Assembly: GCA_021325695.1 (NCBI GenBank)
Contig: JAJTCR010000027.1
Coordinates: 1 to 9,458, forward strand
Reading direction: 5' to 3'
From: Steroidobacteraceae bacterium
GTDB taxonomy: Bacteria > Pseudomonadota > Gammaproteobacteria > Steroidobacterales > Steroidobacteraceae
Length of the DNA stretch: 9,458 nucleotides
Below the pieces are notes generated by a model, which was not told where the DNA came from, did not search any database, and was given only the letters and a program-made list of their open reading frames with translations. Each line of letters starts with the position of its first letter. Position 1 is the first letter of the stretch. Below are positions 1 to 6,431 of this stretch, in pieces. The translations under genes and the position numbers were made by a program.

Positions 1-677
1 ATATAGCGTTCCCGGTCCGCCCGCTTGACCTTGAGCCAGCCCGCGATGCGCTTGTACTCCTCGGGCTGGCTGTAGCGGAACGCGAGGTCCTCGAGTTCCC
101 ACTTGAGCTGCCAGATGCCGAGGCGGCTGGCGAGCGGGGCGTAGATCTCCTGCGTCTCGAGCGCGGCGCGGCGCTGCTCGGGCTCGGGCCGGTCCTTGAT
201 GCGTCGCAGGTACACGAGTTGCAGCGCGAGCCGGATCAGCACGAGCCGCACGTCGGAGGCGAGCGCGAGCAGCAGTTTGCGCAGGCCCTCGGCCTGTTCC
301 GGCTTGAGGGGCTGCCCGGGATTCCAGTCGGCGGGAATGCCGCTCTCGCCGACCTTGGCGAGTTCGGTCGCGAGCCGGACCGCCGCTTCGCCGAAGTCCG
401 GCAGGGCCTGCTCGGCATCGAGCACGTGCCCGTGCAGCAGGGGTACGAGCAGGCCGGCGAGCAGGACGTCCGTGTCAGGCTGCAGCGGCGCCAGTACCGC
501 GAGCAATTCGACGCTGCGTGCCGTGTGCTCGTCCTGTTGTCGAGCGACCACTGCGTCGAGCACCGACCGCACACGCGGCGGAAGCGTTCGCAGGTCGATT
601 TCGGCGGGCTTCACGGCGACTCGGCGGGTTCCGGCGGGTGCGGCGAACCTGCCGCGCCCGTGCAAAGACGCTATCAT
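1..677 (-). CDS. relA: RelA, ribosome-associated (p)ppGpp synthetase, N-terminal part (cut by window edge)
   Basis: Reverse-strand translation gives an open frame of about 225 codons running off the left edge. Known for the family: RelA makes (p)ppGpp from ATP and GTP/GDP on stalled ribosomes during amino-acid starvation. Seen: the frame aligns by eye along its length with the E. coli RelA N-terminus. The best stretches are EIYAPLASRLGIWQLKWELE (complement of about 144-85) and EEYKRIAGWLK just after it, the segment leading into the synthetase domain, which itself lies outside the window. The pseudo-hydrolase region reads GLLVPLLHGHV where bifunctional SpoT/Rel enzymes have HDxxED, so it looks hydrolase-dead as in E. 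coli RelA. The start is uncertain. ATG 677-675 is the longest option. GTG 614-612 gives a length closer to E. coli, and the upstream RVAVKPAEI resembles E. coli MVAVRSAHI. Neither has a strong Shine-Dalgarno. It diverges from ruvC. An AATAAT at 716-711 (minus) could be a -10 for the ATG start. Confidence 0.93.
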   Translation of the reverse strand, partial: MIASLHGRGRFAAPAGTRRVAVKPAEIDLRTLPPRVRSVLDAVVARQQDEHTARSVELLAVLAPLQPDTDVLLAGLLVPLLHGHVLDAEQALPDFGEAAVRLATELAKVGESGIPADWNPGQPLKPEQAEGLRKLLLALASDVRLVLIRLALQLVYLRRIKDRPEPEQRRAALETQEIYAPLASRLGIWQLKWELEDLAFRYSQPEEYKRIAGWLKVKRADRERY

Positions 678-678
678 A
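672..678. promoter_or_regulatory. Symmetric -10 element shared by divergent relA and ruvC
   Basis: TATCATA at 672-678 reads TATCAT on the plus strand and TATGAT on the minus strand. Each matches TATAAT at 5 of 6 positions, on one of the two AT-rich islands in this very GC-rich interval. On the plus strand CTGCCG at 649-654 lies 17 bp upstream as a weak -35 (3 of 6). The minus-strand -35 is poor. Expected start sites are near 684 (plus, before the TTG start of ruvC) and near 666 (minus, which would require relA to start at GTG 614). Assigned by inspection only; no transcription data. Confidence 0.4.
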
Positions 679-715
679 CGGCGACGTGTTCCCCGGCTGC
701 GTGCCAGGTGATTAT

Positions 716-1303
716 TTGCCGAGACTCAACCGTGGCGGACGGCGCTGGACGCTCGCATCGGGCGGTCCCGGGAGGCCCGGCGAAACGGTTCGCATCCTCG
801 GCATCGACCCCGGGTCCCAGGCGACCGGCTTCGGCGTGATCGACTGGTGCGACGGCGACGCCCGTTATGTCGTGAGCGGCGCGATCCGCACGACGGGCGG
901 CGAGTTCCCGCCGCGCCTGCGCCAGATCTTCGACGGCGTGCTCGAACTGGTCCGCCAATACCGTCCCGGCGAGGTCGCGATCGAGCGCGTGTTCATGCAT
1001 CGCAATGCCGACAGCGCGCTCAAGCTCGGCCAGGCCCGCGGCGCCGCGATCTGCGCGGTGTTCTCGGGAGCCTCCGTGCTGTACGAGTACGCGCCGCGCG
1101 AGGTGAAACTCGCGATCGTGGGGCAGGGCGGCGCGCAGAAGGACCAGGTGCAGCTGATGGTGCGCAACCTGCTGCGCCTCCAGGGCGAGCTCGGTCCGGA
1201 CGCGGCGGACGCCATCGGCCTCGCGTTGTGCCACGCCTATTCGCGCAACGCGCGCCGCGCGGTGGACGCGGCCGGCTTCGTGCTGGAGGGGGCCCAGTTT
1301 TGA
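716..1303 (+). CDS. ruvC: RuvC, Holliday junction resolvase (start uncertain)
   Basis: Known: RuvC is the dimeric, Mg-dependent RNase H-fold endonuclease that symmetrically nicks four-way junctions presented by RuvAB. Seen: the conserved protein starts VRILGIDPGSQATG at about 788 and ends at TGA 1301-1303, giving 172 residues if the first codon is 785 (E. coli RuvC: 173). All four catalytic acidic residues are present on that count: D8 (GIDPG), E67 (AIERVF), and D139 and D142 (PDAAD). The coordinates use TTG 716, the nearest canonical start, which has AGGTGA at 706-711 as Shine-Dalgarno and adds 23 residues. That extension contains AGA and AGG codons and about 75% GC3 against a near-uniform G/C third position in the body, so it may not be translated. 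The alternative is ACG 785, 9 nt after a perfect GGAGG. GTG 701 and GTG 686 are further in-frame options. First gene of the plus-strand cluster; overlaps the ruvA start. Confidence 0.95.
   Translation: MPRLNRGGRRWTLASGGPGRPGETVRILGIDPGSQATGFGVIDWCDGDARYVVSGAIRTTGGEFPPRLRQIFDGVLELVRQYRPGEVAIERVFMHRNADSALKLGQARGAAICAVFSGASVLYEYAPREVKLAIVGQGGAQKDQVQLMVRNLLRLQGELGPDAADAIGLALCHAYSRNARRAVDAAGFVLEGAQF
771..775 (+). promoter_or_regulatory. GGAGG Shine-Dalgarno without a canonical start codon
   Basis: A perfect GGAGG lies 9 nt before ACG 785 and 12 nt before GTT 788, exactly where the conserved RuvC sequence begins. No ATG, GTG or TTG in the ruvC frame lies at a usable distance downstream. Either ACG is the initiator or the site is fortuitous and translation starts at TTG 716. 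Confidence 0.45.
1285..1292 (+). promoter_or_regulatory. Ribosome binding site that fixes the ruvA TTG start
   Basis: GGAGGGGG within the last codons of ruvC is followed by a 7-nt spacer and TTG at 1300. This spacing, with the family-typical N-terminus MIGFLRGKL, decides the start although the codon is a rare one and the same frame stays open far upstream. Confidence 0.8.
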
Positions 1304-1908
1304 TCGGCTTCCTGCGCGGCAAGCTCGCTGCCAAGCACCCGCCCGCGCTGCTGCTCGACGTCCACGGCGTGGGCTACGAGGTCGAGGCGCCGATGTCGAC
1401 GTTCTACGGACTGCCCGCCGTCGGCGCCGAGGTGGGGCTGCACACGCACCTCGTCGTGCGCGAGGACGCCCATGTGCTGTTCGGGTTCGGCACCGAACGC
1501 GAGCGCAGCCTGTTCCGCGAGCTGATCAAGGTCTCGGGCGTGGGCCCGCGCATTGCGCTCGGCATCCTCTCCGGCGCCACGGTCGAGGAGTTCCACCGCT
1601 GCGTCGAAACCCAGGACACCGCGGCGTTGACGCGGATCCCGGGCATCGGCCGCAAGACCGCCGAGCGCCTGATCGTCGAGATGCGGGACCGGCTCAAGGC
1701 GCTGGGCTCGGGCACGCCGTTCGAGGTGAAGGGTCCGGTCGGCAGTGGTGCGCAGGCCGCGCCCAATCCCCACGCCGAGGCCTTCAGCGCGCTCGTCGCG
1801 CTGGGCTACAAGCCGCCCGAGGTCACGCGGCTGCTGCAGAAGGTCGACGCCTCGGTGACCACGACCGAGGAACTGATTCGCCACGCGCTGCGCGCGGCGA
1901 GCGGCTGA
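1300..1908 (+). CDS. ruvA: RuvA, Holliday junction recognition subunit
   Basis: Known: tetrameric RuvA binds the four-way junction in an open square and loads two RuvB rings that drive branch migration. Seen: 202 residues (E. coli 203) starting MIGFLRGKL. An N-terminal OB-fold covers about 1-64. The acidic pin is present as E55-D56 in VREDAHVLFGF. Two helix-hairpin-helix motifs follow, LIKVSGVGPRIALGIL (about 75-90) and LTRIPGIGRKTAERLI (about 110-125). A variable linker rich in G, P and A (about 136-157) leads to the C-terminal RuvB-contacting domain (about 158-200). The start is TTG 1300, overlapping the ruvC stop (1301-1303) by 3 nt, which implies translational coupling. The frame runs open upstream to about 847, but that part has no RuvA similarity and is the ruvC gene read in another frame. 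ruvB follows after 28 nt. Confidence 0.97.
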   Translation: MIGFLRGKLAAKHPPALLLDVHGVGYEVEAPMSTFYGLPAVGAEVGLHTHLVVREDAHVLFGFGTERERSLFRELIKVSGVGPRIALGILSGATVEEFHRCVETQDTAALTRIPGIGRKTAERLIVEMRDRLKALGSGTPFEVKGPVGSGAQAAPNPHAEAFSALVALGYKPPEVTRLLQKVDASVTTTEELIRHALRAASG

Positions 1909-1936
1909 GCCGCGCGTGACGAGACAGGACAGCAAG

Positions 1937-2983
1937 GTGACGATCGACCCCGACCGCGTGATCTCCGCGGGCGTGCAGCGCGAGGAAGAGGTCTACGACC
2001 GCGCCGTGCGACCGAAAACGCTCGCCGATTACGTCGGCCAGCGCGCGATGAAGGCGCAGATGGAAATCTTCATCGCCGCCGCGCGCAACCGCGGCGAGGC
2101 GCTCGACCACACGCTGATCTTCGGTCCGCCAGGTCTCGGCAAGACCACGCTCGCGCACGTGATCGCGAACGAGCTCGGCGTCGGTTTCAAGCAGACCTCG
2201 GGCCCGGTACTCGAACGCCCCGGCGATCTCGCGGCGCTGCTCACGAACCTGCAGCCGAACGAGATCCTGTTCGTCGACGAGATCCACCGCCTGAGCCCGA
2301 TCGTCGAGGAGATCCTCTATCCCGCGCTCGAGGACTTCCAGCTCGACATCATGATCGGCGAGGGCCCCGGCGCCCGCTCGATCAAGATCGACCTGCCGCC
2401 GTTCACGCTCGTCGGGGCGACGACGCGCGCGGGGCTGCTCACCTCGCCCCTGCGCGATCGCTTCGGCATCGTGCAGCGCCTCGAGTTCTACGGGCACGAC
2501 GAACTGCAACGCATCGTGCAGCGCTCGGCCGGCATCCTCGGTGTCGCCGCGGAGGCCGACGGGGCCGCGCAGATTGCCACGCGCTCGCGCGGCACGCCGC
2601 GCATCGCGAACCGCCTGCTGCGGCGGGTGCGCGACTACGCCGAGGTCAAGGCGGGCGGGCGCATCACGCGGGAGGTCGCGCAGGCCGCGCTCGACCTGCT
2701 CGACGTCGATCCCCAGGGCTTCGACCCGATGGACCGTCGGCTGATGCTCACGATCATCGAGAAGTTCGACGGCGGCCCGGTCGGCGTCGACAGCCTCGCC
2801 GCGGCGCTCGGCGAGGAGCGCGGGACGATCGAGGACGTGATCGAGCCGTTCCTGATCCAGCAGGGCTACATCATGCGCACGGCCCGGGGGCGCGTCGCGG
2901 CGCGCAACGCCTACCTGCATTTCGGCCTCACGCCCCCCGCGCTCGAGCAGCGGCCCGGCACGCTCGGGTTGTTCGAAGGCTGA
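1937..2983 (+). CDS. ruvB: RuvB, Holliday junction branch-migration motor ATPase
   Basis: Known: RuvB is a hexameric AAA+ helicase that pumps DNA through the RuvA-bound junction. Seen: 348 residues from GTG 1937 with the full motif set. Walker A is GPPGLGKT (63-70), Walker B FVDEIH (112-117), sensor 1 GATTRAG (160-166), the arginine finger lies in LRDRFG (about R173), and sensor 2 is GTPRIANRLLRR (219-230). The C-terminal winged-helix domain ends in FGLTPP plus a short tail. GTG 1937 is chosen because AGGA at 1926-1929 lies 7 nt upstream and the resulting MTIDPDRVISAG parallels E. coli MIEADRLISAG. An in-frame GTG at 1916 adds seven residues (355 aa) but has no evident Shine-Dalgarno. Third gene of the ruvCAB unit. 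tolQ follows after only 28 nt, where many relatives carry ybgC. Confidence 0.97.
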   Translation: MTIDPDRVISAGVQREEEVYDRAVRPKTLADYVGQRAMKAQMEIFIAAARNRGEALDHTLIFGPPGLGKTTLAHVIANELGVGFKQTSGPVLERPGDLAALLTNLQPNEILFVDEIHRLSPIVEEILYPALEDFQLDIMIGEGPGARSIKIDLPPFTLVGATTRAGLLTSPLRDRFGIVQRLEFYGHDELQRIVQRSAGILGVAAEADGAAQIATRSRGTPRIANRLLRRVRDYAEVKAGGRITREVAQAALDLLDVDPQGFDPMDRRLMLTIIEKFDGGPVGVDSLAAALGEERGTIEDVIEPFLIQQGYIMRTARGRVAARNAYLHFGLTPPALEQRPGTLGLFEG

Positions 2984-3011
2984 TCGACGGAATTTCGACG
3001 AGGACCGCAGC

Positions 3012-3686
3012 ATGATCGGCGAGCATTCCATCCTCGACCTGCTGTTGCAGGCGAGTCTCGTCGTGCAGCTCGTGATGCTCCTGCTGATCGGCGCGTCGGT
3101 GGCGTCGTGGGCCATCATCCTCGGCAAGCGCCGGCTGTTGAACGACGCGCGACTCGCGGCCGACCGGTTCGAGCACCAGTTCTGGTCGGGCGGAGAGCTC
3201 GCGGGCCTCTACAAACAGCTGGAGGGCGGCGCGCCTGGCGGCATGGCCGACATCTTCGTCTCCGGCTTTCGCGAGGTCTCGCGGCTCAAGACACAGGGCC
3301 TGGTCGGCGCGCAGCTGCTCGACGGCAGCCGTCGCGCCATGCGGGTGGCACAGCTCAAGGCGACGGACCGGCTCGAGCAGAACCTGTCCACGCTCGCGAC
3401 GATCGGCTCGACGAGCCCGTACGTCGGGCTCTTCGGCACGGTGTGGGGCATCCTCACGGCGTTCCAGGGACTCGGCCACGTGCAGCAGGCGACGCTCGCA
3501 ACGGTCGCGCCCTCGATCGCCGAGGCGCTGATCGCAACGGCCATGGGCCTGTTCGCGGCCATCCCGGCAGTGATCGCGTTCAATCGCTACGCCGACCAGG
3601 TCGGCCGGCTCGAACTGCGGTTCGACACGTTCATGGAGGAACTCTCGACGATCCTGCAGCGCCACTCCGGCGTGCAGCAGGGCTGA
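3012..3686 (+). CDS. tolQ: TolQ, proton-channel subunit of the Tol-Pal motor
   Basis: Known: TolQ belongs to the ExbB/MotA family. A TolQ pentamer surrounds a TolR dimer in the inner membrane and turns proton flux into force on TolA during cell constriction. Seen: 224 residues (E. coli about 230). Three membrane segments lie at about 14-37, 134-155 and 169-190, with a large cytoplasmic loop at about 39-125, the expected topology. The TM2 signature SPYVGLFGTVWGI carries T143 and TM3 SIAEALIATAMGLFAAIPA carries T176, matching the family's conserved channel-lining threonines. Start ATG 3012 has AGGA at 3001-3004, 7 nt upstream. It lies 28 nt after ruvB with no visible promoter or terminator between, so it is probably co-transcribed with ruv; tolR follows after 7 nt. 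Confidence 0.97.
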   Translation: MIGEHSILDLLLQASLVVQLVMLLLIGASVASWAIILGKRRLLNDARLAADRFEHQFWSGGELAGLYKQLEGGAPGGMADIFVSGFREVSRLKTQGLVGAQLLDGSRRAMRVAQLKATDRLEQNLSTLATIGSTSPYVGLFGTVWGILTAFQGLGHVQQATLATVAPSIAEALIATAMGLFAAIPAVIAFNRYADQVGRLELRFDTFMEELSTILQRHSGVQQG

Positions 3687-3693
3687 AGCAGAC

Positions 3694-4140
3694 ATGGCAG
3701 GGCTCAGGCGCGGCCGCAAGCTCATGGGCGAGATCAACGTCGTACCCTACATCGACGTGATGCTCGTGCTGCTGATCATCTTCATGGTCACCGCGCCGAT
3801 GTTGAGCCAGGGCATCAAGGTCGAACTGCCGCAGGCCGCGGCCGAGCCGATCGAGCCCGACACGCTCGAGCCGCTGCTGCTGAGCATCGACGCCGCGGGC
3901 GCGATGTACCTGAACCTGGGCGACCCGCGGCAATCGCTGGCGCCGGGACGACTGCTCGAAATCGCTGCCGCCGCGTTGCGCCGGGAACCCGAGCGCCCCG
4001 TATTGGTCAAGGCGGACAAGGCCGTGCCGTACGGCCGCGTGGTGGAGGGCATGGTGCTGCTGCAGCAGGCCGGAGCGAGGAAGGTCGGTTTCGTGACCGA
4101 GCCGGTCGCGGCGAACCGCCCGCAGCCGGGGCAGCGCTGA
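3694..4140 (+). CDS. tolR: TolR, stator/peptidoglycan-binding subunit of the Tol motor
   Basis: Known: TolR is an ExbD/MotB-type protein with one transmembrane helix inside the TolQ ring and a periplasmic domain that can bind peptidoglycan. Seen: 148 residues (E. coli 142). A basic cytoplasmic N-terminus (MAGLRRGRKL) is followed by the signature INVVPYIDVMLVLLIIFMV; D21 is the predicted proton-carrying aspartate in a helix of about 19-38. The periplasmic part shows the ExbD/TolR pattern IKVELPQA, then PVLVKADKAVPYGRVVEGM, and ends VGFVTEP plus a short polar tail. ATG 3694 is the only sensible start; its ribosome site is weak (GAAG at 3684-3688), which suggests coupling to tolQ, whose stop is 7 nt upstream. 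tolA follows after 3 nt. Confidence 0.97.
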   Translation: MAGLRRGRKLMGEINVVPYIDVMLVLLIIFMVTAPMLSQGIKVELPQAAAEPIEPDTLEPLLLSIDAAGAMYLNLGDPRQSLAPGRLLEIAAAALRREPERPVLVKADKAVPYGRVVEGMVLLQQAGARKVGFVTEPVAANRPQPGQR

Positions 4141-4143
4141 CGC

Positions 4144-5061
4144 ATGTCGCGAAGCCTGAGCGACCGCGTGCGGCCCTGGCTCGGGTCCGCGGTGCTGCAC
4201 GTTGCCTTCGTCGTGGTGCTCGCGGTGGCCGCGTACAACTGGCGCAGCGATCCGCCCCCGGAGCAACTCGCGATCGAAGGCGACGTCGTTCGTTACGAAG
4301 ACCTGCCGCCCACGGTGCGTTCAGGCAAGCCGCTGCGCGAGACCGCGCCGCCGGTCGAGCAACCATCCGACCCGCAGCCTCGCGATACGCCGACGCCCGA
4401 GCCGAAACCCGAACCGGCCCCCGAGCCCCTTCCCGTTGACGATTCCGCGCAGAAGCAGGCCGACGCGCTCAAGCTCGAGCAGGAGCGACTCGCGGCCGAG
4501 CGCCAGGCGGAGGAGCAGGTCGCCGCGGAGCGGCAGCGTGCGAAGGACGCCGAAGCACGCCAGCAGAAGGAAGCCGACGCGCTCGCCGCGAGCCAACGCG
4601 CCGCCGAGGCGGCGGCCGCCAAACGCAAGGCCGAGGAGACGAAGCAGCAGGAAGCGATCGCCGCCAAGGCGCGCGAGGCCGAACAGGCCGCGGCTGCGCG
4701 CGAGGCGAAGCTGCGGGGTGAGCGCGAGGCCGCACTGAAGAAGGCGCTCGAGAGCGAGGAGGAAGGCGAGGCGTTCGCGCGCTCGGGCATCGTCGACGAG
4801 TACAAGGCGATGCTGACGCAGACGATCGAGCGCAACTGGAACAAGCCGCCTTCCGCGCGCCAGGGACTGCAGTGCACGCTGCACGTCACCCAGGCGCCCG
4901 GCGGCACGGTGATCGACGTGAAGATCGGCGAGTGCAATGGGGACCAGGCCGTGCGGGAATCGGTTGCCAATGCCGTGTATCGTTCGTCACCGTTGCCGGC
5001 GCCGCGCGATCCGCGCGCGTTCGAGCGGCAACTGGTGATGGTGTTCAAGCCAACGGAGTAG
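4144..5061 (+). CDS. tolA: TolA, periplasm-spanning linker of the Tol-Pal system (short form)
   Basis: Known: TolA is anchored in the inner membrane next to TolQR, extends through the periplasm as a helical rod, and contacts TolB/Pal with its C-terminal domain; colicins and filamentous phages exploit that domain. Seen: 305 residues, much shorter than E. coli TolA (421). The TM helix (about 12-31) contains S15 and H19 in SAVLHV, like the TolQR-contacting face in E. coli. A proline/glutamate/lysine linker follows at 68-99 (PTPEPKPEPAPEPLP). An Ala/Glu/Lys/Gln/Arg-rich helical rod spans about 101-213. The globular domain III (216-305) contains IERNWNKPP and two cysteines, C244 and C264, placed for the usual disulfide, and ends VMVFKPTE. 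The tolR stop is 3 nt upstream and the ribosome site is weak, so translation is probably coupled. Repetitive helical codons explain the long antisense frames here. Confidence 0.96.
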   Translation: MSRSLSDRVRPWLGSAVLHVAFVVVLAVAAYNWRSDPPPEQLAIEGDVVRYEDLPPTVRSGKPLRETAPPVEQPSDPQPRDTPTPEPKPEPAPEPLPVDDSAQKQADALKLEQERLAAERQAEEQVAAERQRAKDAEARQQKEADALAASQRAAEAAAAKRKAEETKQQEAIAAKAREAEQAAAAREAKLRGEREAALKKALESEEEGEAFARSGIVDEYKAMLTQTIERNWNKPPSARQGLQCTLHVTQAPGGTVIDVKIGECNGDQAVRESVANAVYRSSPLPAPRDPRAFERQLVMVFKPTE

Positions 5062-5074
5062 ACGAGCCTTGACG

Positions 5075-6406
5075 ATGCTGTTGCGAGCGCTGGTGTATTC
5101 GTGGGCGAGGTCGCGGACCGCCATGGTGTTGTTCGCGGCGGCCGCGCTGTGGGCCGGCTCTGCCCAGGCCCAGCTGCGACTCGACATCACCCAGGGCGTC
5201 CGCGACGCCGTGCCGATCGCTGTCGTGCCCTTTGGCGGCCAGGCCGAGGGCGGTCCGACCGACGTCGCGGCCGTCGTCGCCAACGACCTGCTGCTGAGCG
5301 GCCGTTTCAAGCCGCTCGAGCGTCGCGACATGGTGACGCGCCCGACGACCGGCGCGGCCATCCGCTTCGAGGACTGGCGCCTGTTGCGATCGGATTTCAT
5401 CGTGGTGGGTCGCGTCGAGCCGGACGCCGCGGGTCTCGCCGCCACGTTCGAACTCTTCAACGTCCAGACGGGCCAACCGTTGCTGAGCCAGCGCCTGCCG
5501 ACGACCGAGCGCGGCTTGCGTGCGACGGCGCACCGGATCGCCGACCTCGTATTCGAGCGCCTGACCGGCATACCCGGCGCCTTCGCGACGCGCATCGCCT
5601 ACGTGACGGTCGACGGCCGCCCGCCGAAACAGCGTTATCGCCTCGTCGTCGCCGATGCCGACGGCTACGCGCCGCGCACGATCACGGAGTCGTCCGAGCC
5701 GCTGATGTCCCCGTCCTGGTCACCCGATGGCCAGAGCCTCGCCTATGTCTCGTTCGAAGGCAAAGCGTCGGCGGTGTTCGTGCAGCGACTGGCCACTGGC
5801 GAGCGACGGCGGGTGTCGGCGCGGCGCGGCATCAATGGCGCGCCGGCCTGGTCGCCAGACGGTCGCAAGCTGGCCCTGACGCTCTCGCGCGACGGCAATC
5901 TCGACATCCACGTGCTCGACCTGGCCACGCAGGGCCTCACGCGCCTCACGACCGACGGCGCAATCGACACCGAGCCCGAATGGTCGCGCGACGGCTCCAG
6001 CCTCTACTTCACGTCCGACCGGGCCGGCAATGCACAGGTGTACCAGATCGCCGCGGCCGCCGGCCAGGACGCGAAGCGCCTGACGTTCACCAACAGCTAC
6101 AACGCGCGTCCGCGTGTGTCGCCCGACGGCCAGTCGCTCGCGCTCGTGACGCTCGATCGCGGCGCGTACCGCATTGCGTCGTTCGACCTGAAGACGCGTA
6201 ACGTGCACGTGCTGACCGACGGGCGGCAGGACGAAGCGCCCAGCTTCGCTCCGAATGGCGCGGCGATCATCTATGCGACACGCAGCGGTGCGCGCGGCAC
6301 GCTCGCCATGGTGTCGTCGGACGGTCGGTTCCAGCAGCGCCTGAGCTCGGACACCGGCGACGTGCGCGAACCCGTGTGGTCGCCGTACCCGGCCGCGCAG
6401 CGGTGA
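5075..6406 (+). CDS. tolB: TolB, periplasmic beta-propeller protein
   Basis: Known: TolB is a soluble periplasmic protein that binds Pal, competing with Pal's hold on peptidoglycan, and is recruited by TolA. Seen: 443 residues from ATG 5075. A Sec signal peptide ends in the signal-peptidase site AQA-Q after residue 32. The N-terminal domain begins VPIAVVPFGG. The propeller shows repeated blades SWSPDGQSLAYVS, AWSPDGRKLALTL, EWSRDGSSLYFTSD, RVSPDGQSLALV and SFAPNGAAIIYA, and ends VWSPYPAAQR. LTGIPGAFATRIAYV closely follows the E. coli linker. TTG 5069 (two residues longer) and ATG 5123 (a shorter signal peptide) are alternative starts. No Shine-Dalgarno is decisive; GGAG at 5055-5058 is 10 nt before the TTG. 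It lies close behind tolA, so it is probably co-transcribed. Confidence 0.97.
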   Translation: MLLRALVYSWARSRTAMVLFAAAALWAGSAQAQLRLDITQGVRDAVPIAVVPFGGQAEGGPTDVAAVVANDLLLSGRFKPLERRDMVTRPTTGAAIRFEDWRLLRSDFIVVGRVEPDAAGLAATFELFNVQTGQPLLSQRLPTTERGLRATAHRIADLVFERLTGIPGAFATRIAYVTVDGRPPKQRYRLVVADADGYAPRTITESSEPLMSPSWSPDGQSLAYVSFEGKASAVFVQRLATGERRRVSARRGINGAPAWSPDGRKLALTLSRDGNLDIHVLDLATQGLTRLTTDGAIDTEPEWSRDGSSLYFTSDRAGNAQVYQIAAAAGQDAKRLTFTNSYNARPRVSPDGQSLALVTLDRGAYRIASFDLKTRNVHVLTDGRQDEAPSFAPNGAAIIYATRSGARGTLAMVSSDGRFQQRLSSDTGDVREPVWSPYPAAQR

Positions 6407-6431
6407 AGCGGGCCTCGACGCAAGGTATGAT
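6403..6431 (+). promoter_or_regulatory. Probable internal promoter for pal-cpoB-queE-queC
   Basis: TATGAT at 6426-6431 (5 of 6 to the sigma70 -10) is preceded at 17 bp by GTGAAG at 6403-6408 (3 of 6 to the -35), overlapping the tolB stop codon. The tolB-pal gap is 79 nt, the longest between co-directional genes here, and TATGAT is its clearest AT-rich island. A separate pal promoter would allow abundant Pal lipoprotein. By inspection only. Confidence 0.45.

Noticed and set aside
518..715. Further upstream extension of the ruvC frame to ATG 518
   Set aside because: It overlaps relA on the opposite strand, does not resemble RuvC, and would add about 90 residues before the catalytic Asp.
196..839. 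Plus-strand open frames over the relA fragment
   Set aside because: The minus-strand frame matches RelA throughout; the plus-strand translations are Arg/Ser/Ala-rich shadows.
847..1299. Upstream extension of the ruvA frame, about 151 codons
   Set aside because: Arg/Gly/Pro-rich read-through of ruvC in another frame; the RuvA family begins at MIGFLRG with a strong ribosome site at 1285-1292.
1823..3127. A 434-codon antisense open frame opposite ruvB and the start of tolQ
   Set aside because: It shows no recognisable domains, has a composition rich in R, A, D, E and L typical of antisense frames in high-GC DNA, and lies opposite an unmistakable ruvB.
4964..4983. TTGCCA and TATCGT near the end of tolA as a tolB promoter
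   Set aside because: The spacer is only 8 bp, too short for a sigma70 promoter.
4293..5048. Long Ser/Ala/Arg-rich frames opposite tolA
   Set aside because: They result from repetitive Ala/Glu/Lys codons of the TolA rod read in reverse.
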